Part shown: positions 32,128 through 38,015 of the stretch, piece after piece | Position numbering within the stretch: the stretch's first letter is position 1 | How the letters are laid out: every line of letters starts with the position of its first letter | Origin: Paludibacteraceae bacterium | Lineage (GTDB): Bacteria; Bacteroidota; Bacteroidia; Bacteroidales; Paludibacteraceae | Reading direction: 5' to 3' | DNA length: 38,015 nt | Assembly (NCBI GenBank): GCA_017454915.1 | Contig: JAFTCC010000041.1 | Coordinates: forward strand, 1-38,015 | The notes under the pieces: generated by a model | Seen by the model: only the letters and a program-made list of their open reading frames with translations | Database searches by the model: none | What the model was told of the DNA's origin: nothing | Program-made: the position numbers and the translations under genes

Positions 32128-33425
32128 AAACGACAACGTTAAACCACGAGATAATAGGCATAGCTTTTCCAGCCATCACCACCAACATCACCGTCCCCTT
32201 GCTTGGATTGTGCGACAGTGCCATAGTTGGCCACCTCGGCAGTGCCTCATATATTGGTGCAATTGCCGTTGGCGGAATGTGCTTCAACATACTTTATTGG
32301 CTTTTGGGCGTACTTCGGATGAGCACTTCGGGCCTCACGGCGCAATCCTACGGCTCGGGCGAGGATACAGGCGGTGTCCTATGCCGTTCTCTTGTTGCCG
32401 CCCTTGCGCTTGCGGGCGTCATACTACTGCTACAGGAGCCTTTTTTGCGCCTGTGCCTTTGGATAATGTCGCCGTCGGCAGAAGTGGCATCAAATGCTGA
32501 GCTGTATGTGCGCATCTGCATCTGGGGGGCTCCGGCTGTTCTGTGCCAATTTGCAATAAACGGCTGGATGCTGGGTTTGCAAAACGCTCGTTTCCCGCTC
32601 TACATAGCAGTAACGCAAAACATTGTGAACATCATTTTGAGCCTGTTTTTCGTGTTCGGCATCGGAATGCGCGTTGCTGGAGTTGCCTTGGGTACCATGT
32701 TGGCGCAGTGGATTGGAGTGGGCATTGCGCTTGCACTCGCCTCGCGCCTCACAACTTTGCGTGAGGTGTGGAAACAGCTGCACACGGTGATGAGCAACGG
32801 CATTGACGAATGGAAACGCATGATGGCTGTCAACCGTGACCTTTTTCTGCGAACCGTGTGTATGGTTGCCGTCACGCTATTTTTCACTTCAGCAGGAGCG
32901 CGGCAGGGGGACGACATTCTTGCCGTTAACTCACTGCTTATGCAGTATTTCATGTTTTTCTCCTACTTCACCGATGGGTTTGCCTTTGCAGGCGAAGCCT
33001 TGTGCGGCAAGTACTTAGGCAGTGGCGACATGAAACGCCTTAATAATGTTGTGCGCGCGCTGCTGACGTGGGGTGCCGGACTGGCTTTGCTGTTCACCGC
33101 CATCTATTGTGGACTGGGAAGGGACATACTCACTCTGCTTACCAACCAGCCTTCTGTCATAGCCGCGGCCGAACCCTATTGGATATTTGTCATACTTGTG
33201 CCCGTCACTGGGTTTGCGGCTTTCGTGTGGGACGGTGTTATGGCTGGCATGACTGAAACAAAATTGTTACTATATGCCACACTCGCCGGCATGGTGCTTT
33301 TCGCTGCAAGCCTAACTCTATCACCACTTGGCGACACTAACGCTAAACTCTGGACTGCATTCCTGCTATACCTCGCCGCACGTTCGGCAACGCAAACATA
33401 TTGCTATTTCAAAAAATATTCGTAA
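32121..33425 (+). CDS. MATE family efflux transporter (DinF-like)
   Basis: Multidrug/toxin extrusion-type cation-coupled exporter in the inner membrane. The 434 residues contain about twelve hydrophobic segments in two halves; MATE motifs include IIGIAFPAITTNITVPLLGLCDSAIVGHLG at the N-terminus, LRMSTSGLTAQSYGSG, and YFMFFSYFTDGFAFAGEALCGKYLG in the second half. The pattern is nearest the DinF/NorM-like branch. The substrate is unknown. No consensus promoter is visible in the 29 bp before it. The next gene's -7 box starts at its stop codon. Confidence 0.93.
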   Translation: MQKTTTLNHEIIGIAFPAITTNITVPLLGLCDSAIVGHLGSASYIGAIAVGGMCFNILYWLLGVLRMSTSGLTAQSYGSGEDTGGVLCRSLVAALALAGVILLLQEPFLRLCLWIMSPSAEVASNAELYVRICIWGAPAVLCQFAINGWMLGLQNARFPLYIAVTQNIVNIILSLFFVFGIGMRVAGVALGTMLAQWIGVGIALALASRLTTLREVWKQLHTVMSNGIDEWKRMMAVNRDLFLRTVCMVAVTLFFTSAGARQGDDILAVNSLLMQYFMFFSYFTDGFAFAGEALCGKYLGSGDMKRLNNVVRALLTWGAGLALLFTAIYCGLGRDILTLLTNQPSVIAAAEPYWIFVILVPVTGFAAFVWDGVMAGMTETKLLLYATLAGMVLFAASLTLSPLGDTNAKLWTAFLLYLAARSATQTYCYFKKYS

Positions 33426-33430
33426 TTTTG
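33423..33430 (+). promoter_or_regulatory. -7 box of the secreted repeat-protein operon
   Basis: TAATTTTG at 33423-33430 overlaps the MATE stop codon. ATTG at 33400-33403, 19 bases upstream, is a 3-of-4 match to the -33 box. The leader to the TTG start at 33474 would be about 40 bases. Confidence 0.5.
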
Positions 33431-33473
33431 CAAAGTTCAGGTTATTACGTGTATTTTATTAGATTGTGCTAAT

Positions 33474-36221
33474 TTGAAATTAAAACACATCATATTGCTG
33501 TTTTTATCCTTATTACCTTCAGTCGTATTTGCTCAAGGTAAATTTGATGCGGTTCGCAACGAGTTTGTTGTTGGCACCAGCTATTACTCCGACGATGACC
33601 GCGATGCCATGGTCTCCGCCATGATGCTTCGCGCGCCTTTTGTGCCCGATTACGGCGAGATGCCTGATGCTTGCCCCGAGGTTCAAATACCAGCCCAAGA
33701 CGTTGATGCCGGCGGTTTGCGCCGCATCACCGCCGACTGCCCCGGCAGACCCGTTGAAATACAGCCTGCATTTTCAGTAAGCGGCGGACAACCAACCGGT
33801 TACTCTGTGGTGGCAATACCCTACAACCCGCCAAAGCCGGCTACCACAGATCTGTCAACCATCACCGACGATGACAAATGGGCGACTGTGCAGCAATTGC
33901 CATTTGGCTTTTGCTTCTACGAGAACACCTACACCCAAGTCGCCATCTGCGCCAACGGCATATTGTCTTTCAACGCGTCCAAGGTTTCAGGCCGAGATGC
34001 CGGCTGGCGTCTTACAACCCTTCCTCCCATACCCAGCACTTTATACAATCAGGAGGGCGGAGATTCAGGCTACCAAGGTGGACAAGTTGAGGCCGGTCCA
34101 GGCTACGACTGGCGCAACGCCATCTATGGCGTGTTTGAAGATGTGGATCCAAGCCGCGGCGGTACGATACGCTATGGCGTGATAGGCAAAGCCCCGTGCC
34201 GCAAGATGGTGGTGATGTGGGAGTGCGTGCCGCTCTATAACACCGACCGCATTGCAAAACTTTATGAGACATTTAGCATAGTGCTCTACGAAGGGACTAA
34301 CGTGATAGACGTGTATGTAGGCCAGCGCAACTACGACCCTGACTGGAACAACGGCTACGGCATCATCGGAGTGCAGAACGCCGCCGGCACCAAAGCCACA
34401 GCCGCCCCGGGCAGAAACAACGGCGACGTGTGGTCAACAGTCAGCGGCACAAGAAACACACCCGAGGCATGGCGCTTCATACCGCAAACAACAGGGCAAG
34501 CGCAATACACAATGGAATGGTACCGAGGGCAGGGCACTTCGGGGCAATACCTCGGCAATGGCGACAGCTACACTTTCACGCCACGCCTCAACGTAGGAAT
34601 GCGGGACACGGTCACTGTTAAGCTGAGCATCAAATCATGCAATGGCGACGTATATGACCTGCAGGACACGGCTGAAATAGCATGGCCCGACATTGACGAC
34701 CTCATCGTGCGACGCGACACGGCAAGAATATGCCAAGGCTCTAAATATGAATACCGCGGCAAAGTTTACAGCGAACCCGGCAACTATTATGCGCACGGAC
34801 CAGCAGACGAATGTGACGACCCGTCGGTGCTCACGCTCATCATCAACCCTGTGCTACGCTCCGACATTTACGCGACAATATGCAAAGGCGAGCCATACAC
34901 ATACAACGGCGTCACACACACCGAGCCCAACGATTATCAGTATTACTTCAGCACTGCTGAAGGGTGCGACAGCATTGTCACGTTACACCTTGCCAACTAT
35001 CCAACATACGACATCACCACACGCGCCGTGATATGCGACAATGAGAAATACAAGTGGGAAGGAGATGAGTACGACTCATCATGCGAGGTGACGAAAAAGT
35101 TGAAAACCATTCATGGCTGTGACAGTGTGGTCACTCTCATCTTGACCGTCAACCCCACCTTCGCCACCGAGTTCAGCGACACAATATGCGACAATGAGGT
35201 GTACCACTGGCAGGGAACTGAATACACTAAAAGCGGAAATCATAAAAAGGTGCTGCAAAGTGTCTTGGGTTGTGACAGTACCGTAACGCTACACCTACAG
35301 GTAAACTCCACATACCAAAACTATGAGCGCGACACCATCAACTTCAATGAGTCGCTGACATGGCACGGCACCACATACAGCAAAGGCGGCGAGTATGACG
35401 AGAGGAAACTGTCAGTGAAGGGTTGCGACAGCATCACCACGCTACTGCTCCACCAGTACGACAAGTTGGAAGTCACATGGGAAATCAGCAACTTGTGCGC
35501 AGGCGACACACGTGGTAACGCCACTATAATTGTCAACTCAGGAGTTGTGGACAAAATCAGCCTTGACTTCGACCCGGCATCAGACGCGGCAGGCCTGAAA
35601 GACACCACACTCAACATGAGTAAAAAACAGCAGTTGTCATTCCCCGTAAGAATGCCCCGAGGACTTAAGCCTGGGCTCTATAACGCCACCGCGACATACT
35701 ACTGGCGCAGCAAACAGGTAATAGAAGAACCCATCGAGTTCACGGTTCTCTTCCCTGCCACAGTACTCGAACAAAAGTGGGACGATTTTGTTGGCGTGCT
35801 TACCAGCAAGTATAACGGCGGCTACGATTTCGAGGCCTTCCAATGGTATAAGGACGGCGAAGAACTTGTCGGCGAAACGCACTCTTACATCTATCAGCCA
35901 CTGCACTACGGTTCGGCTTACCAGTGTCTGCTGACAGACACCGCCGGTCTTCAACTTATGACCTGCCCGCTCATTGCCGCGCCCAAAGCCCAAATCAGCC
36001 TCTACCCCACCCTTGTAGAGTCGGGGCAAAGGCTGCAAGTGAACACCAGCGAACCTGCCACAATAACGATGTGCAGCGTATTGGGACATCAAATCCTGCA
36101 AACAGACACCGAAGCCGGCACACACACCCTTGCCGCGCCAAAGCAAAGAGGGGTGTACGTGATTAGGGTAACAACAAAACAAAGCAACGACAGACATTCG
36201 TTTGAACTTATGGTAAGGTAG
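33474..36221 (+). CDS. Large secreted protein with five 51-residue repeats and a T9SS tail
   Basis: A 915-residue exported protein. It starts at TTG: no ATG lies upstream in frame, and only this start gives a signal peptide (MKLKHIILLFLSLLPSVVFAQ). Residues 120-345 form a lectin/adhesin-like beta domain (FGFCFYENTYTQVAICANGILSF). Residues about 412-660 are five tandem repeats with the core TICxxExYxWxGxxYxxxG...GCDSxVTLxLxV; the second cysteine falls at 447, 498, 549, 600 and 651, exactly 51 apart. The last 75 residues (ISLYPTLVESGQRLQV...GVYVIRVTT) are a type-A T9SS sorting domain. It is likely a surface adhesin or structural protein. The next genes, an outer-membrane barrel and an exosortase, appear to be in the same operon. 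Confidence 0.87.
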   Translation: MKLKHIILLFLSLLPSVVFAQGKFDAVRNEFVVGTSYYSDDDRDAMVSAMMLRAPFVPDYGEMPDACPEVQIPAQDVDAGGLRRITADCPGRPVEIQPAFSVSGGQPTGYSVVAIPYNPPKPATTDLSTITDDDKWATVQQLPFGFCFYENTYTQVAICANGILSFNASKVSGRDAGWRLTTLPPIPSTLYNQEGGDSGYQGGQVEAGPGYDWRNAIYGVFEDVDPSRGGTIRYGVIGKAPCRKMVVMWECVPLYNTDRIAKLYETFSIVLYEGTNVIDVYVGQRNYDPDWNNGYGIIGVQNAAGTKATAAPGRNNGDVWSTVSGTRNTPEAWRFIPQTTGQAQYTMEWYRGQGTSGQYLGNGDSYTFTPRLNVGMRDTVTVKLSIKSCNGDVYDLQDTAEIAWPDIDDLIVRRDTARICQGSKYEYRGKVYSEPGNYYAHGPADECDDPSVLTLIINPVLRSDIYATICKGEPYTYNGVTHTEPNDYQYYFSTAEGCDSIVTLHLANYPTYDITTRAVICDNEKYKWEGDEYDSSCEVTKKLKTIHGCDSVVTLILTVNPTFATEFSDTICDNEVYHWQGTEYTKSGNHKKVLQSVLGCDSTVTLHLQVNSTYQNYERDTINFNESLTWHGTTYSKGGEYDERKLSVKGCDSITTLLLHQYDKLEVTWEISNLCAGDTRGNATIIVNSGVVDKISLDFDPASDAAGLKDTTLNMSKKQQLSFPVRMPRGLKPGLYNATATYYWRSKQVIEEPIEFTVLFPATVLEQKWDDFVGVLTSKYNGGYDFEAFQWYKDGEELVGETHSYIYQPLHYGSAYQCLLTDTAGLQLMTCPLIAAPKAQISLYPTLVESGQRLQVNTSEPATITMCSVLGHQILQTDTEAGTHTLAAPKQRGVYVIRVTTKQSNDRHSFELMVR
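34710..35453 (+). repeat. Five 51-codon repeats within the secreted protein
   Basis: Protein-level repeats of about 153 bp. Conserved positions are the opening xTIC, the central YxWxG and the closing GCDS(I/V/T)xTL. DNA identity between copies is low. The first repeat has ECDDPS in place of GCDS; the fifth has TIN in place of TIC, losing its first cysteine. Confidence 0.8.
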
Positions 36222-36242
36222 CCAAGCTACTCGGTATATATC

Positions 36243-37115
36243 GTGAAACACCTGCGCGGACATATCATTTCTTTGCTGCTAATGGCTCTTGTTACATCGG
36301 CACAGGCTGACGTGTGGGTAGGTGCGGACACTCATATCGCATTTGCGCAAATGAGCTACAGCCTTGACATCGCAAAACCGCGCGGCGGCATATACTCATC
36401 GCTCGGTTTCGCGCTTGAAGCGCAAAAACGACATTTCCTATTCATGTCGGGAGCAGAACTTGCTTTTCGGCATACCACCACAAAAGTAATTGACCAGCAA
36501 CTCGACTATTCAATGATAGACACCGAGGGCATACCTTTCGTCTATCATGGTGAAATATCAGGCCGCACCGACTTCGGGCGCAGCGTTGAACTCAGGCTTC
36601 CGCTGCTATTCGGAGGCGAGTTCGGCAAGCACGTATATTTTTTCATCGGACCCAAGGTCAATATTTCGCTCGCCGCAAGCACAAAACAAAGCGCATATCT
36701 TTCTACCGTGGGCGATTACGACCGCTACTACGAGCTGCTGCACGATATGCCCAACCACGGTTTCCACGGGCTTGAGAAACACACGAATAAAAATGACTTC
36801 AAGTGGAACACCGACGTTGCGCTTTATGCCGAAGTAGGAGGCTGGTGGATGCCTCGGCAAGCTCTCTACGGCACGTCCGCCATCAAATTCAGACTCGCCC
36901 TGTTCGGAGAATACGGGCTGCTTGATGTCCGCAACAGCAAAACAACCGGAAGGCTGTTCGACGTGGACAACAGCAAATATATGGACATCAAGATGAACTA
37001 CGTGTTCAACTCGTCAGGGGTGGACAACACACTGCATAACTACACCATCGGCGTACGCTTTGCCGTCATGTTCCGTGTCCACCAAAGTCCGCACTGCAGC
37101 TGCGAGTGGAAATAA
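36243..37115 (+). CDS. Predicted outer-membrane beta-barrel protein
   Basis: A 290-residue exported protein with a signal peptide (HIISLLLMALVTSAQA). It is rich in alternating hydrophobic/aromatic strands (GIYSSLGFALEAQKRHFLFMSGAELAFRH, SVELRLPLLFGGEFGKHVYFFIGPKVNI, YTIGVRFAVMFRVH), as in 8- to 10-stranded OmpA/OprF-like barrels. It begins with GTG 21 bp after the secreted protein gene; no ATG is nearby in frame, so the two are probably translated from one mRNA. The end SPHCSCEWK after the last strand is an unusual, cysteine-containing tail. I do not recognise a named family. Confidence 0.75.
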   Translation: MKHLRGHIISLLLMALVTSAQADVWVGADTHIAFAQMSYSLDIAKPRGGIYSSLGFALEAQKRHFLFMSGAELAFRHTTTKVIDQQLDYSMIDTEGIPFVYHGEISGRTDFGRSVELRLPLLFGGEFGKHVYFFIGPKVNISLAASTKQSAYLSTVGDYDRYYELLHDMPNHGFHGLEKHTNKNDFKWNTDVALYAEVGGWWMPRQALYGTSAIKFRLALFGEYGLLDVRNSKTTGRLFDVDNSKYMDIKMNYVFNSSGVDNTLHNYTIGVRFAVMFRVHQSPHCSCEWK

Positions 37116-37178
37116 CGAGCAATGGCGTCCGCAATAGACGCATAGCAAACAGCTAAAGCCTAACTGTCAAGAAAAAAA

Positions 37179-37766
37179 ATGAACCCGAAACTACAATCAA
37201 TAATATCGCGCGTCAAGCCCGAACTGCAGGCACAAAAAAATGTGCTCCTGTTCATCATTGTACTGCTGCTGAGCAATATGGTTTGGAAGCTCACTATCCG
37301 TGGCGACGAGGGCGCGCAATCCACAACAGAAAAAGTAACATTTTGCGGCGCTGACGTAACGCCGGCCTTCGACCTCATGTCGCGCCACGTTGCAAAGAGC
37401 GTTTACCACATCCTACATTTCTTCAACCCCTCGATACACATACGCAACGACAACCACATCTTCTTTGACAACGGCGTGGGCTCGCTAATAGTGTGGAGCT
37501 GCAGCGGACTGAAGCAGATGTTCATTTTCACATGCATACTGCTTTTCAGCGCAGGGCCGTGGAAACACAAACTATGGTTCGTGCCGCTGGGCATATTGCT
37601 GTGCGACATCGTCAATATCCTGCGTATCGGCGCAATAACTATGCTTATCGAAACCCACCGCGCATGGTTCCCTATCCTTCACGACCATATCTTTAAGTAT
37701 CTCTTCTACCTGCTCATATTCCTCTACTGGGTCATTTGGGACACTAAATTCGCAAGCAAAGAATAG
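37179..37766 (+). CDS. Exosortase/archaeosortase family protease
   Basis: Integral membrane transpeptidase-like protein of 195 residues that would cut and transfer proteins carrying a C-terminal sorting signal. The family triad is visible: C108 in WSCSGLKQ, R149 in NILRI, and H168 (or H170) in LHDHIF, each at the edge of a membrane segment; four to six hydrophobic segments are present (about 22-40, 102-125, 130-160, 172-187). Exosortases in Bacteroidota are short, like this one. It follows the barrel gene by 63 bp and probably shares its mRNA. No protein in the window has a PEP-CTERM-like tail (motif, helix, arginines), so the substrate is unknown. Confidence 0.85.
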   Translation: MNPKLQSIISRVKPELQAQKNVLLFIIVLLLSNMVWKLTIRGDEGAQSTTEKVTFCGADVTPAFDLMSRHVAKSVYHILHFFNPSIHIRNDNHIFFDNGVGSLIVWSCSGLKQMFIFTCILLFSAGPWKHKLWFVPLGILLCDIVNILRIGAITMLIETHRAWFPILHDHIFKYLFYLLIFLYWVIWDTKFASKE

Positions 37767-37852
37767 AAATTTCTCCTTTCCTGTCGTCCATATTCAGCAC
37801 AAAAGTTGTAAATCTCCAAGTTTCCCAACATATCGATAAGGACATAAGATTA

Positions 37853-37875
37853 GGGGCTGCCATGTAGGCAGCCCC
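37853..37875. terminator. Hairpin between the exosortase gene and the right-edge frame
   Basis: A perfect 9-bp stem, GGGGCTGCC (37853-37861) with GGCAGCCCC (37867-37875), and a 5-base loop, 87 bp after the exosortase stop. There is no T-run on either side, so termination would be weak or factor-assisted. Confidence 0.45.
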
Positions 37876-37884
37876 CTGACTTCG

Positions 37885-38013
37885 TCATTGCGCCACCCAA
37901 AAATTTTCGTCTAATAGAATTTCTATAGGTTTATGTCTTTTAAGGAGCATAGTTCGTTGCAGATACTCCTTGTTTTTAGGTAAATATATACTGATAGTGG
38001 TAACTGTTTTAGC
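37885..38013 (-). CDS. Possible 3' end of a gene cut by the window edge
   Basis: On the minus strand 43 codons are open from the window edge to a TGA at 37887-37885; the last residues read LLDENFWVAQ. The composition (K, E, I, L, N) is protein-like and the frame would converge with the exosortase gene across a hairpin. It is too short to assign to any family, and an open frame of this length can occur by chance in AT-rich DNA. Confidence 0.35.
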   Translation of the reverse strand, partial: AKTVTTISIYLPKNKEYLQRTMLLKRHKPIEILLDENFWVAQ

Positions 38014-38015
38014 CA

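Noticed and set aside
37906..37916. An 11-base word TTTTCGTCTAA shared with the left edge (about 10-20) as evidence of a flanking repeat or IS.
   Set aside because: Flanking bases differ and the match is too short; it can be chance.
1..38015. tRNA, rRNA, riboswitches and replication origin.
   Set aside because: No cloverleaf, rRNA or known aptamer core was recognised; dnaN alone is not evidence for oriC.

Overview
The window looks like a chromosomal segment of a Bacteroidales bacterium, perhaps of the Muribaculaceae/Prevotella kind. The evidence is promoters of the Bacteroidota type (TTTG, 19-20 bases, TAnnTTTG), few Shine-Dalgarno sequences, family-specific proteins (DUF4270, DUF4954, a single-domain starch-synthase-like protein), C-terminal sorting domains of the type IX secretion system (T9SS), and the two-subunit methylmalonyl-CoA mutase. 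Family names are recognised from sequence alone; no database was searched.

Left edge (1-5.4 kb) is an AT-rich accessory region. It holds the 3' remnant of an IS1380-type transposase, a tight minus-strand operon of an AAA/ABC-type ATPase, an RloB-family protein and a DUF262 protein with an HNH-like C-terminus (a likely anti-phage or abortive-infection module), and, divergently, a stand-alone GIY-YIG-domain protein with an atypically perfect Shine-Dalgarno. An 0.8-kb stretch without genes follows, containing a 33-bp direct repeat and strong hairpins.

5.5-10.1 kb carries methylmalonyl-CoA mutase (large subunit mutB, small subunit mutA, minus strand). A frameshifted GxxExxY gene separates the two, and the small subunit has two cysteine clusters. 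10.2-20.2 kb is a plus-strand housekeeping run: aroA, dnaN, a DEDDh exonuclease, DUF4954, a TPM-LemA-LemA envelope module, nadK and fmt.

20.4-25.5 kb is mostly minus strand: ilvE, a DUF4270 lipoprotein, the starch-synthase-like protein, rpiB and a sigma54-type response regulator without a DNA-binding domain. 25.8-30.9 kb has a small secreted protein, rpsU, a DEAD-box helicase, a T9SS-type secreted protein, and an Lrp-type regulator placed directly before gcvH.

31-38 kb has a GT2 glycosyltransferase and a MATE transporter, divergent and only 29 bp apart. They are followed by a probable plus-strand operon of a 915-residue secreted protein with five 51-residue repeats and a T9SS tail, a predicted outer-membrane barrel and an exosortase-family protease. 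The two places most likely to hold something not well described are the three-gene defence-like operon and the exosortase with its two exported neighbours.
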